Of a DNA stretch of 64,000 nucleotides, positions 9,880 through 18,291 are shown in pieces. Location: contig PMOI01000011.1 in NCBI GenBank assembly GCA_003162475.1, forward strand, positions 1 through 64,000, read 5' to 3'. Each line of letters opens with the position of its first letter. Within the stretch, counting starts at the first letter, position 1. Source of the stretch: Acidimicrobiaceae bacterium (GTDB lineage Bacteria; Actinomycetota; Acidimicrobiia; Acidimicrobiales; RAAP-2). The notes under the pieces were generated by a model. It was not told the origin of the DNA. It saw nothing but the letters and a program-made list of their open reading frames with translations, and did not search any database. The translations under genes and the position numbers were made by a program.

Positions 9880-11850
9880 GTGAAGGAACGTTCCAAAGCG
9901 TGGGTCATGCGCACGTACTCGGGCCACTCGAGCGCCACGGCCTCCAACGAGCTCTACCGCAACAATCTCGCCAAGGGCCAGACCGGACTCTCCATCGCCT
10001 TCGATCTGCCCACCCAGACCGGCTACGACCCCGACGATCCCAACGCCGAGGGTGAAGTGGGCAAGGTCGGGGTACCCGTCGCGCACTTAGGCCACATGCG
10101 CCAACTTTTCGCGGACATTCCCTTGGACGAGATGAACACCTCCATGACCATCAACGCCACGGCCGCCTGGCTCTGGGGTCTGTACCTCGCCCTGGCCGAG
10201 GAGGAGGGTGTTAACTTCAACGCCCTTCAAGGCACCACGCAGAACGACATCGTGAAGGAGTACCTGAGCCGCGGCACCTATGCGTTCCCGCCAGCCCCGT
10301 CGCTGCGCTTGATCGCCGACACGATCGTCTACACGGTCGAGCACGTGCCGAGGTGGAACCCGATCAACATCTGCTCCTACCACCTGCAGGAGGCCGGCGC
10401 GACACCGGTGCAGGAGGCCGCCTACGCAATCAGCAATGCGATCGCGGTGCTGGACGCGGTCTCCGAGCGTCTCGGCCAGCGGGCCGAGACGCTGATGCCA
10501 GACGTCTTTGGCCGCATCTCGTTCTTCGTCAACGCCGGCGTGCGCTTCATCGAAGAGGTCGCCAAGATGCGCACCTTCACCGCGATGTGGGACGAGATCT
10601 GTCGCACGCGCTACGGCGTTGACGACCCGTCGCTGCGCCGCTTTCGCTACGGCGTGCAGGTGAACTCGCTGGGACTGACCGAGCAACAGCCCGAGAACAA
10701 CGTGCAACGCATCGTGCTCGAGATGCTGGGAGTTACGTTGAGCGCCGACGCCCGAGCTCGCGCGGTGCAACTGCCCGCGTGGAACGAAGCGCTCGGACTC
10801 CCGCGTCCCTGGGACCAACAGTGGAGTCTTCGTGTCCAACAGGTGTTGGCCTACGAGAGCGACCTCCTCGAGTACCCCGACATCTTCGCCGGTTCGCGCG
10901 TCATGGAGGCCATCGTGCACGAGCTCACGGTCGCGGCTCAGAGCGAACTCGACGACGTGCTCGCGCTCGGCGGCGCCTTCAACGCCATCGACGAACTAAA
11001 GAGCCGCTTGGTGGAGAGTCAGTCGGCGCGCGTCGAGCGCATCGAGTCCGGCGAACAGACCGTCGTGGGCGTGAATCGATTCACCGAGACGGCGCCGTCG
11101 CCGCTCACCGGTGGCGACTCACTCGAGGCCATCATGACTGTCGACCCCGCGATCGAGCAACAACTCGTCGCCGACGTCACCTCGTGGCGACGAGATCGCG
11201 ACAACGACGCGGTTCACGTCGCGCTCGCGGAGTTGCGCCGCGTGGTGGCGAGCGGCGACGTCGCCGACAACGTGATGGTGCCCACCATCGCCCTGGCGAA
11301 GGCAGGTGGCACCACCGGCGAGTGGGCCAGTGCGCTGCGTGACGTCTTTGGCGAATACCGCGCGCCCACGGGCGTGCGCGGTGGGGTCGGCAGCCGCGGC
11401 GCTCACTTCGTTCAACTGGTCGCGCGCTCCCAAGCCCTGCACGAGAAGCGCGGTACGCCGCCAAAGTTGCTGGTCGCCAAGCCCGGACTGGACGGACACT
11501 CCAACGGCGCCGAACAGATCGCCGTTGCCGCGCGCGACGCGGGCTTCGAAGTCATCTACCAGGGCATTCGTCTCTCGCCCGAAGAGATCGTCTCAGCCGC
11601 GCGCGACGAGGACGTCGACGTCGTGGGCATCTCGATCCTGTCAGGCTCGCACCTCGCGCTCGTGCCCCGGGTCATCGAGGGGCTGCGCGCTGCGGGGGTG
11701 GACGCCAAAGTCGTGGTCGGCGGCATCGTGCCCGACGACGACGCGCGCGAACTCAAAGCACAAGGCGTCGCGGCGATCTACACGCCCAAGGACTACTCCT
11801 TAGCCGCGATCATGGACGACCTCTTGGACTTGATTGAAGCGTCTAGTTGA
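9880..11850 (+). CDS. ecm: Ethylmalonyl-CoA mutase (B12-dependent)
   Basis: Adenosylcobalamin-dependent isomerisation of ethylmalonyl-CoA to methylsuccinyl-CoA, the diagnostic step of the ethylmalonyl-CoA pathway for acetyl-CoA assimilation. The 656 residues combine a mutase barrel and a C-terminal B12 domain. The N-terminus (VMRTYSGHSSATASNELYR, AKGQTGLSIAFDLPTQTGYD) follows the Ecm rather than the methylmalonyl-CoA mutase pattern as I remember it. NTSMTINATAAWLWGL and QEAGATPVQEAAYA line the substrate site. The cobalamin motif is LDGHSNGAEQIA near residue 540. The start is GTG with GGAGG 5 nt upstream. A crotonyl-CoA carboxylase/reductase gene 2.3 kb away supports the assignment. Confidence 0.9.
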   Translation: MKERSKAWVMRTYSGHSSATASNELYRNNLAKGQTGLSIAFDLPTQTGYDPDDPNAEGEVGKVGVPVAHLGHMRQLFADIPLDEMNTSMTINATAAWLWGLYLALAEEEGVNFNALQGTTQNDIVKEYLSRGTYAFPPAPSLRLIADTIVYTVEHVPRWNPINICSYHLQEAGATPVQEAAYAISNAIAVLDAVSERLGQRAETLMPDVFGRISFFVNAGVRFIEEVAKMRTFTAMWDEICRTRYGVDDPSLRRFRYGVQVNSLGLTEQQPENNVQRIVLEMLGVTLSADARARAVQLPAWNEALGLPRPWDQQWSLRVQQVLAYESDLLEYPDIFAGSRVMEAIVHELTVAAQSELDDVLALGGAFNAIDELKSRLVESQSARVERIESGEQTVVGVNRFTETAPSPLTGGDSLEAIMTVDPAIEQQLVADVTSWRRDRDNDAVHVALAELRRVVASGDVADNVMVPTIALAKAGGTTGEWASALRDVFGEYRAPTGVRGGVGSRGAHFVQLVARSQALHEKRGTPPKLLVAKPGLDGHSNGAEQIAVAARDAGFEVIYQGIRLSPEEIVSAARDEDVDVVGISILSGSHLALVPRVIEGLRAAGVDAKVVVGGIVPDDDARELKAQGVAAIYTPKDYSLAAIMDDLLDLIEASS

Positions 11851-12031
11851 GGTGATGCGGACGGCGCAGCGCGAAGGGGCCGGCGTTGAACCAGCGTCCC
11901 GAGAATCTCCACGCCGGCGCCTTGTCCTTCACGCGCGCACGGGGCGCCTTCAGCAGTTCCTCGGCGGCCGCGATGAGTGCGGCCATCTCATCGGGCGGCA
12001 GTCCCGGGCGAGGCGCGAGTCCGTAGCTCAC
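11843..12031 (-). CDS. Acyl-CoA carboxylase epsilon subunit
   Basis: A 62-residue protein whose ATG overlaps the stop of the carboxyltransferase gene by 4 nt (ATGA). The sequence fits the actinobacterial AccE/PccE epsilon subunits: a short helical segment (LPPDEMAALIAAAEELL), a variable charged linker, then a tryptophan-containing tail (APAWRFSGRWFNAGPF). Such subunits stabilise the alpha-beta acyl-CoA carboxylase complex. Identification rests on size, position and tail pattern. The 3' end overlaps the end of the mutase gene on the opposite strand by 8 nt. Confidence 0.72.
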   Translation of the reverse strand: MSYGLAPRPGLPPDEMAALIAAAEELLKAPRARVKDKAPAWRFSGRWFNAGPFALRRPHHLN

Positions 12032-13572
12032 AGCGGTACGTTCCCGTGCTTGCGCTTCGGAAGGTCTTCGCGCTTGCCCCGCAACAGATCGAGCGAGCGC
12101 GCAAGAATCTGACGGGTCTCGGCGGGGTCGATGACGTCGTCGATGAAGCCACGTTCGGCCGCGATGTAGGGGTTCGCGTAGCGCTCCTCGTAGTCGTCGA
12201 TGAGTTGCGCGCGAAGTTCCTCGGGATTGTCCGACTCGGCGAGGTCGCGTCGATAGACGATGCTCACGGCGCCCGACGCGCCCATCACCGCGAGTTCGGC
12301 GGTGGGCCAGGCGAAGGCGAGGTCCGCGCCGATGGACTTCGAGTTCATCACCACGTACGCGCCACCGTAGGCCTTGCGCGTGATGACCGAGATGCGCGGC
12401 ACGGTCGCCTCGCAGAACGCGTAGAGCAACTTCGCGCCGTGGCGAATGATGCCGCCGTACTCCTGCGCGACGCCGGGCATGAAGCCGGGCACGTCCACGA
12501 AGGTGACGATCGGCACGTTGAAGGCGTCACAAGTACGCACGAAGCGCGCGGCCTTCTCGCTCGACTCGATGTCGAGGACTCCGGCGAGAATTTGGGGCTG
12601 ATTTGAGATGATGCCGATGGTGTACCCATCCAAACGGGCGAAGCCGCAGGTGACCTGTTGGGCGTACGTCGCGTGGACTTCCATGTAGTCGCCGCCGTCC
12701 ACGACCGCGGTAATGACTTTCTTCATGTCGTAGGGCTGGTTCTGTGACGCGGGCAGGAGATCGCGCAAGTTCTCGCAGAGCCGATTGGGGTCATCGCCGG
12801 TCATGATCCGCGGCGGCTCCTCCATGTTGTTCGACGGCAGGAAGGACAAGAGGTAACGGACTTCGTCGAGAACGCTCTTCTCGTCGGGCAGCACGAAACT
12901 CGCGACGCCCGACTTCGTGGCGTGCGTCTGCGCACCGCCCAACTCTTCGAGGGTGACGTCCTCACCAGTCACGGACTTCACCACGTCGGGACCGGTGATG
13001 AACATGTGACTCGAGTCCTTCACCATGAAGATGAAGTCCGTCAGCGCCGGTGAATAGACCGCTCCCCCGGCGCAGGGTCCGAGGATGACCGAGATCTGAG
13101 GCACGACGCCCGACGCGCGAACGTTGCGACGGAAGATCCCCCCGTAAGCGTTGAGGCCCGCAACCCCTTCTTGGATTCGAGCGCCCGCGCCGTCGTTCAG
13201 GCCGATGATCGGCAGCCCCATCGTCGTGGCGACGTCCATGATTTTTTGAATCTTCTCGCCGTGCGTCTCACCGAGCGCGCCACCAAAGACCGTGAAGTCT
13301 TGGGAGTACACACAGACCTTTCGACCGTCGATCTTGCCGTAACCGGTGATGACGCCGTCGGAGTACGGGCGAGATTCCTCGAGTCCCATTCCCGAGGCCA
13401 CGTGACGATTCAACATGTCGAGCTCTTGGAACGAGTCTTCGTCAAGGAGGTACTCGAGCCGTTCGCGCGCGGTCATGCGACCCTTGGCGCGGTGACGCTC
13501 GATCGCTTTCTCGCCCCCGGCGACACGGGCTTCCGCCTTCAGGGTCTCTAACTCCTTCAGACGATCAGCCAT
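12028..13572 (-). CDS. pccB: Acyl-CoA (propionyl-CoA) carboxylase, carboxyltransferase beta subunit
   Basis: Transfers carboxyl from biotin to propionyl-CoA (or acetyl-CoA) to give methylmalonyl-CoA. The 514 residues carry the crotonase-like N- and C-halves: RMTARERLEYLLDEDSF, GKIDGRKVCVYSQDFTVFGG, GGAVYSPALTDFIFMV, and the C-terminal AYGGAYVVMNSKSIGADLAFAW block. The aspartate at the substrate-specificity position cannot be aligned by eye, so acetyl- versus propionyl-CoA preference stays open. The start at 13572 is preceded by GGAG; 13584 is possible. The biotin-carrying alpha subunit is not in the window. The neighbouring epimerase favours propionyl-CoA. Confidence 0.93.
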   Translation of the reverse strand: MADRLKELETLKAEARVAGGEKAIERHRAKGRMTARERLEYLLDEDSFQELDMLNRHVASGMGLEESRPYSDGVITGYGKIDGRKVCVYSQDFTVFGGALGETHGEKIQKIMDVATTMGLPIIGLNDGAGARIQEGVAGLNAYGGIFRRNVRASGVVPQISVILGPCAGGAVYSPALTDFIFMVKDSSHMFITGPDVVKSVTGEDVTLEELGGAQTHATKSGVASFVLPDEKSVLDEVRYLLSFLPSNNMEEPPRIMTGDDPNRLCENLRDLLPASQNQPYDMKKVITAVVDGGDYMEVHATYAQQVTCGFARLDGYTIGIISNQPQILAGVLDIESSEKAARFVRTCDAFNVPIVTFVDVPGFMPGVAQEYGGIIRHGAKLLYAFCEATVPRISVITRKAYGGAYVVMNSKSIGADLAFAWPTAELAVMGASGAVSIVYRRDLAESDNPEELRAQLIDDYEERYANPYIAAERGFIDDVIDPAETRQILARSLDLLRGKREDLPKRKHGNVPL

Positions 13573-13754
13573 TGAGTGCTCCATATGTTGCCAGGCTAGC
13601 CAGGACGCGTGGTCGCTCGATGGAGAAAGTGCAACGCGAATTCGACGATTTCTATAACGTCGCGTCAATATGGTGTTACCGCAAAGTAGGAATTTCTTGT
13701 TACTCGTAAGTACGATTTTTCTAACTCTTGAGTAACCGAGACCCCGTCGGCGAA
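13573..13754. promoter_or_regulatory. AT-rich intergenic region with GTTAC inverted repeats
   Basis: This gap is much more AT-rich than its surroundings and must contain the pccB promoter. It holds GTTACTC (13699-13705) and its exact reverse complement GAGTAAC (13730-13736), 24 bp apart. A local palindrome TTACTCGTAA overlaps the first arm, and a further GTTACC lies near 13675. These are candidate operator sites for an acyl-CoA-responsive regulator; the regulator is unknown. Confidence 0.45.
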
Positions 13755-14168
13755 TTAATCGCTCTCTTGCACGAGCTCGATCAACGTGCCAAAGGAGGCC
13801 TTCGGATGGATGAACGCCACCGTCGTCGCGCGCGATCCGGGACGAGGTGCTTGATCGATCACTTGATAACCCGATGCCTTCACCGCCTCGAGAGCCGCGG
13901 CGCAGTCCGCGACCCGGTAGGCCACGTGGTGCAGACCTTCACCCTTCTTCTCGAGATACTTCGCGACCGGTGAATCGTCGCGCGTGGGCGTCAGGAGTTG
14001 GACGTAGGAGTCGGCGACACGAACCAACGCTTCTTCGACACCATCGGATTCGACGATCTCTCGATGCTCGACTGTGGCACCAAAGACGTCGGCGTACCAC
14101 GCGATCGCGGCGTCGAGATCACGGACGGCGATGGCGACGTGGTCGATCTCGGTAAGTAGTGAGTCCAC
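13755..14168 (-). CDS. mce: Methylmalonyl-CoA/ethylmalonyl-CoA epimerase
   Basis: 137 residues of the vicinal-oxygen-chelate fold. Epimerases of this group invert C2 of methylmalonyl-CoA and, in ethylmalonyl-CoA pathway organisms, also of ethylmalonyl-CoA. The metal ligands are visible in EIDHVAIAVRDLDAAI (His12-type), GLHHVAYRVAD (second His) and the C-terminal FGTLIELVQ glutamate. The start is GTG, only 2 nt after the stop of the ccr gene, so the two are almost certainly cotranscribed and translationally linked. The position between Ccr and a carboxylase fits both substrates. Confidence 0.9.
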   Translation of the reverse strand: MDSLLTEIDHVAIAVRDLDAAIAWYADVFGATVEHREIVESDGVEEALVRVADSYVQLLTPTRDDSPVAKYLEKKGEGLHHVAYRVADCAAALEAVKASGYQVIDQAPRPGSRATTVAFIHPKASFGTLIELVQESD

Positions 14169-14170
14169 CG

Positions 14171-15514
14171 TTACTCCTCGTCGCGGCGGCGAAAGATGGT
14201 GAGACGATCTTCACCCACGCGAGCGCGAAGTTCAGGGTCCGAGATACCGAGTCCCTCGCTCGGCGCCACGCAGAGAACGCCAATCTTTCCCTCGTGGCGA
14301 TTGTGGTGCATCTGATACGCGGCGTCACCAACCTCTTCCATCGCGAAGACCGCCGAGAGCGTCGGCACGACCGCGCCGTCGATAATCGCTTGATTGGCCG
14401 ACCAGGCCTCGCGATAGTTCGAAAAGTGCGTGCCCTTGATCGTCTTAAGTTTCATCCACAGATGACGGTTGTCGTATTCGATCATGAAGCCAGTCGTCGC
14501 AGCGCACGTCACGATGGTCCCGCCGCGTTTCGTGACGAAGACACTCGCGCCCATGGTCGAACGACCGGGGTGTTCGAACACGATGTCGGGGTCACTGCCG
14601 ACGAGCGATCGAATGTCTTTACCGAGTCGGCGCCACTCGCTCTCGTCCTGGGTATGTTCGTCCTGCCAAAACTGATAGTTCATTTCGGTGCGATTGATGA
14701 TGTGTTCACAGCCGAGTTCTCGAAGCATCGCCGCTTTCGACTCACTTGACACGACACCGATGGGCACACCTCCGGAGTTCAAGACATGTTGCACGGCGAA
14801 CGAACCGAGCCCTCCCGACGCGCCCCAGATCAACACCTTGTCACCCTGGGTGACCGGCTTGCCGTTTCGTGAAACCAACATCCGGTAGGCCGTTGAGTTG
14901 CAGAGCGCGTTCACTGCGGCCTCTTCCCACGTGAGATGCCTGGGTTTCGGCATAAGTTGGTTGGCCCTCACGACCGCGATGTCCGCCAGTCCGCCGAAGT
15001 TGGTCTCGAACCCCCAGATGCGCTGATTGCTCGCCATCATGGAGTCGTCGTGACTGCTCGGGTCTTGGTCGTCGACGTAGTTACAGTGCACGGTAACTTC
15101 GTCGCCCACCTTCCAGTTTCTTACCAACGATCCAGTGCGCAAGACGACTCCCGCTGCGTCGGATCCGACGACGTGATAGTCCAGCGCGTGACGTTGACCC
15201 CAGATCGACTCCCTGCCCAGACGGTCGAGAAAACCAAAGGTGGGTAGGGGCTCGAAGATGCTCGTCCAGACGGTGTTGAAGTTGATCGACGAGGCCATCA
15301 CCGCGACGTACACCTCGTCGGGAGCGAGTTCGGGAACGGGGACGTCGCCAACGTGCAAGCTGCGACGAGGGTCCTTGTCCCTGCTCGCGACGCCGGCGAA
15401 CATGTTCTGCTCGTCGCGACGAACGAAGACGGCCCGCGTGGTCACGGGCATCGGCGTCGCGGCCAACGTTTCGCCCGACGCCCCCGCGAGGACGGCGTCA
15501 AGAATCTCACTCAT
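14171..15514 (-). CDS. ccr: Crotonyl-CoA carboxylase/reductase
   Basis: NADPH-dependent reductive carboxylation of crotonyl-CoA to ethylmalonyl-CoA, the key step of the ethylmalonyl-CoA pathway. From 15514 the product has 447 residues, the family norm. Hallmarks are MASSINFNTVWTSIFEP, GSDAAGVVLRTG, QRIWGFETNFGGLA, the nucleotide site VLIWGASGGLGSFAVQ, and the carboxylase-specific FWQDEHTQD and DIVFEHPGRSTMGASVFV blocks. The frame stays open to 15694, but starts beyond 15514 add residues I do not expect in the family. A TAGCCT box 7 nt before 15514 supports a leaderless start there. Confidence 0.94.
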   Translation of the reverse strand: MSEILDAVLAGASGETLAATPMPVTTRAVFVRRDEQNMFAGVASRDKDPRRSLHVGDVPVPELAPDEVYVAVMASSINFNTVWTSIFEPLPTFGFLDRLGRESIWGQRHALDYHVVGSDAAGVVLRTGSLVRNWKVGDEVTVHCNYVDDQDPSSHDDSMMASNQRIWGFETNFGGLADIAVVRANQLMPKPRHLTWEEAAVNALCNSTAYRMLVSRNGKPVTQGDKVLIWGASGGLGSFAVQHVLNSGGVPIGVVSSESKAAMLRELGCEHIINRTEMNYQFWQDEHTQDESEWRRLGKDIRSLVGSDPDIVFEHPGRSTMGASVFVTKRGGTIVTCAATTGFMIEYDNRHLWMKLKTIKGTHFSNYREAWSANQAIIDGAVVPTLSAVFAMEEVGDAAYQMHHNRHEGKIGVLCVAPSEGLGISDPELRARVGEDRLTIFRRRDEE

Positions 15515-15521
15515 CTGCGCG

Positions 15522-15527
15522 AGGCTA
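15522..15527 (-). promoter_or_regulatory. -10 box of a probable leaderless ccr transcript
   Basis: TAGCCT on the minus strand, 7 nt before the ATG at 15514. It helps choose this start over the longer upstream reading frame and places divergent ccr and thiolase promoters in the 133-nt gap 15515-15647. Confidence 0.5.
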
Positions 15528-15647
15528 CTTGGCCCCGGCGAACCCAACGGCAGCGTTGTTCTACGGTCTTCGTCACTCGTCGCAGATCGTACAGAAGCGT
15601 CTATCGTTTCAGGTAGGTCCCACTGGGGCCGTTCGTGAGGAGTCGTC

Positions 15648-16826
15648 ATGTCGCGCAGTGTCATCGTCGCCGGAAGTCGCACCGCCATTGGCAAGCTCTC
15701 GGGAGCTTTTGCGACGTTGAGTGGTCAAGACCTCGGTGGCGTAGCCATCAAGGGCATCCTAGAAAGGACCGGCGTCGACCCGACGAGCGTCGACGCGGTG
15801 CTGATGGGCCAAGTCCTTCAGGCCGGTCAAGGTCAAATCACCGCACGACAGGCGGCCGTCAAGGCCGGAATCCCCATGACCGTGCACGCCACCACTATTA
15901 ATAAGGTCTGTCTCTCGGGCCTCCAGACGATCTACCTCGCCGATCTCATGATTCGCGCTGGCGAGGCCGACGTCATCATCGCGGGCGGCATGGAGTCGAT
16001 GACCAATGCCCCCTACTTGCTCCCCGGCGCGCGCGCCGGATACCGCATCGGGGACCAGAAGGTCGTCGACGCCATGATGTTCGACGGGTTGACCTGCGCG
16101 TTCGACGAATGCGCGATGGGCCTCGCCACCGAGCACTACAACAAGGGTCAGATCAGTCGCGCTCGTCAAGACGAGTTCTCGGCTCGAAGCCACCAACTCG
16201 CCGCCGCCGCCATTGCCTCGGGCCGTTTCGCCGAAGAGATCGTCGCGGTGAGCGTTCCCCAACGAAAGGGCGATCCCATCCAGGTCACCGTCGACGAAGG
16301 CGTTCGCGCGGACACGACCGCCGCGTCGCTCGGCAAACTCCGCGCGGCCTTCGAGAAGGACGGCACCATCACCGCCGGGAACTCCTCGCAGATCTCCGAC
16401 GGTGCGGCCGCGGTACTCGTGATGAGTGAAGAGCGCGCCAAGCAACTGGGCCTCACGCCACTGGGCGAGCTCGTGAGCTACGGCCAGGTCGCTGGACCCG
16501 ACACGTCGCTCCTCACCCAACCTTCACGCGCGATCTTTCAGGCCGCCGCGAAGGCCGGTATCGACGTGAAGTCGCTCGACATCTTCGAGATCAACGAGGC
16601 CTTCGCCGCGGTGGGACTCTCCTCGGCCGACGATCTCGGCGTCGACGAGGACAAGATCAATGTCAACGGAGGCGCCCTCGCGCTGGGCCACCCCATTGGT
16701 ATGTCGGGCACGCGCCTCGCGCTCACCGCGCTCACCGAACTACGCCATCGCGGCGGCGGCGTGGCTGCCGTCGCGCTGTGCGGAGGCGGCGGTCAGGGTG
16801 ACGCCGCGATTCTTCGTTCTCTTTAG
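15648..16826 (+). CDS. Acetyl-CoA C-acetyltransferase (thiolase)
   Basis: 392 residues of thiolase II. It condenses two acetyl-CoA to acetoacetyl-CoA, or cleaves it. The acyl-accepting cysteine is in INKVCLSGLQTIYL (about residue 87). The catalytic histidine is in NGGALALGHPIGMSGTR (about 347) and the second cysteine in ALCGGGGQGDAAI (about 378). A GAGGAG sequence stands just before the ATG. Divergent from ccr, it provides the first step from acetyl-CoA toward crotonyl-CoA in the reconstructed pathway. The stop overlaps that of the convergent phosphatase gene by 4 nt (TTAG). Confidence 0.95.
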   Translation: MSRSVIVAGSRTAIGKLSGAFATLSGQDLGGVAIKGILERTGVDPTSVDAVLMGQVLQAGQGQITARQAAVKAGIPMTVHATTINKVCLSGLQTIYLADLMIRAGEADVIIAGGMESMTNAPYLLPGARAGYRIGDQKVVDAMMFDGLTCAFDECAMGLATEHYNKGQISRARQDEFSARSHQLAAAAIASGRFAEEIVAVSVPQRKGDPIQVTVDEGVRADTTAASLGKLRAAFEKDGTITAGNSSQISDGAAAVLVMSEERAKQLGLTPLGELVSYGQVAGPDTSLLTQPSRAIFQAAAKAGIDVKSLDIFEINEAFAAVGLSSADDLGVDEDKINVNGGALALGHPIGMSGTRLALTALTELRHRGGGVAAVALCGGGGQGDAAILRSL

Positions 16827-17335
16827 TGCGGAACGTAACTCGCGACGACGTCGTATTTGTCGAGACCTATCGGATGGTCCTCGGGTATCGCCAACACGAA
16901 CGCACCGGCCAGGGGAAAACCCTCACGGGGGGACACGGGTAGTTCACGCGCGAGTGACCACAAGAGTTCCGCCAAGGTCGGATCGTGTCCCACGATGAGC
17001 AGCGACGTCGTCACCGGATCCACTGAGACCAACTCAATAAGGACTTCCTCCGCCGAGACGGCACGCACGCCGTTGTAGATCAGTTCACTGAAGACGTGGT
17101 CGCCCACGAGGGGCGTCCCTTCAAGGGCGAGTTGAAACGTCTCTTTGGTGCGAGCCGCGGCGCTGACGAGCGCGGTCGCCGGGCCGAAGCGAGCGAGTTC
17201 GTTTTCATCGCTGGCCCACGCGCGAAGTTGTTCGCACTGTCGCCTCCCACGATGACTCAAATTTCGATTGAAGTCGCGCTTATCCGACGTTGGCTTTTCG
17301 GCGTGGGCGTGGCGGACAATTGTGAGAAAGCGCAC
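16823..17335 (-). CDS. SixA-type histidine phosphatase
   Basis: 170 residues from a GTG start. The N-terminal LTIVRHAHAEKP holds the RHG-type catalytic histidine (here RHA, as in SixA), and LLIVGHDPTLAELLWSL carries the second histidine. Such enzymes remove phosphate from phosphohistidine proteins or small molecules; the actual substrate cannot be inferred. It is a single gene convergent with the thiolase gene and divergent from uppP. Confidence 0.85.
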   Translation of the reverse strand: MRFLTIVRHAHAEKPTSDKRDFNRNLSHRGRRQCEQLRAWASDENELARFGPATALVSAAARTKETFQLALEGTPLVGDHVFSELIYNGVRAVSAEEVLIELVSVDPVTTSLLIVGHDPTLAELLWSLARELPVSPREGFPLAGAFVLAIPEDHPIGLDKYDVVASYVPH

Positions 17336-17379
17336 CCGCGAAGTCTTTCACACGGTGTCGTGGGCACCGCGCGCTCGTT

Positions 17380-17385
17380 TATCGT
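17380..17385 (+). promoter_or_regulatory. -10 box of a probable leaderless uppP transcript
   Basis: TATCGT, 6 nt, then the GTG start at 17392; no Shine-Dalgarno. Confidence 0.45.
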
Positions 17386-17391
17386 GGTTCC

Positions 17392-18291
17392 GTGTACGCC
17401 TCGCTCTCCTTCTTCCAGGCCATCGTCATGGGCGTCATTCAAGGGGTCACCGAGCTCTTTCCCGTTTCGAGTTTGGGCCACGGCGTGCTGGTCCCGGCTC
17501 TCCTTGGTTGGCACAATCTCGTCGGCAGCCAGAGCGTCAAGCAGTCGTTTTTCCTAGTCTTCCTGGTCGGACTGCACGTCGGAACAGCACTCGGACTCGT
17601 CCTCTTCTATCGACGGACGTGGATAGCGCTCTTTAAAGGATTCTTCACCCAGCTCCGACGTGTTCGCGAAGAGGGTGCGGCGTCACTGTGGCGACTGAAC
17701 GATGCGACCATCAATCAGAACTACCGCGTGCTCATCATCTTGGCGATCGGCAGCGTGCCCGTTGGAATCGTGGGCGTCGTGCTCGAGAGCAAGTTGCGCG
17801 AACTCTTTGCCAAGCCGCTCGCCGCCGCGGTCTTTCTCATGGTGAACGGACTCATTTTGTTGCTCGGTGAGCGACTTCGCCGCACGCGTGGACGTCACGC
17901 TCGATTTCAAAACCTGAACTCGTTGTCGCCCTCGACAGCCCTTGGCGTCGGGAGCGCTCAGATCTTGGCGCTGCTCGCGGGCATCTCTCGAAGTGGCGTC
18001 ACGATGGTCGCGGGGCTCTTAAGCGGACTCGACCACGAAGGGGCGGCGAACTTTTCCTTCCTCCTCGCGACGCCCGTCATCTTGTTGGCCGGTCTGTACA
18101 AGTTGCCCGAACTCTTTGGCGCACTCGGTAACGGCGTTCGCGTACAGACGCTGGTCGGGGCTCTCTTCGCGATGGTGACCGCGTACGTCGCGGTGCGTTT
18201 TCTCACGAGGTGGTTCAAGACGAAGACCCTTACTCCCTTCGCGGTCTACTGCTTGATCGCCGGCGCACTGTGCGCCGTGCGCTTCGCCTAG
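17392..18291 (+). CDS. uppP: Undecaprenyl-diphosphatase
   Basis: Integral membrane enzyme that dephosphorylates undecaprenyl pyrophosphate for reuse as the lipid carrier of peptidoglycan and other glycans; confers bacitracin tolerance. The 299 residues have about eight hydrophobic segments. The first motif is GVIQGVTELFPVSSLGHGV (residues 16-34, catalytic glutamate and PxSS). The second is LAGISRSGVTMVAGLLSGL (about residues 197-215) with the conserved RSG arginine. A long loop (about 85-110) is basic. The gene overlaps the recR stop by 4 nt (CTAG). Confidence 0.94.
   Translation: MYASLSFFQAIVMGVIQGVTELFPVSSLGHGVLVPALLGWHNLVGSQSVKQSFFLVFLVGLHVGTALGLVLFYRRTWIALFKGFFTQLRRVREEGAASLWRLNDATINQNYRVLIILAIGSVPVGIVGVVLESKLRELFAKPLAAAVFLMVNGLILLLGERLRRTRGRHARFQNLNSLSPSTALGVGSAQILALLAGISRSGVTMVAGLLSGLDHEGAANFSFLLATPVILLAGLYKLPELFGALGNGVRVQTLVGALFAMVTAYVAVRFLTRWFKTKTLTPFAVYCLIAGALCAVRFA

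Noticed and set aside
15515-15694. N-terminal extension of Ccr up to 15694
   Set aside because: It would overlap the divergent thiolase start, exceed the usual family length, and ignore the TAGCCT box placed for the 15514 start.
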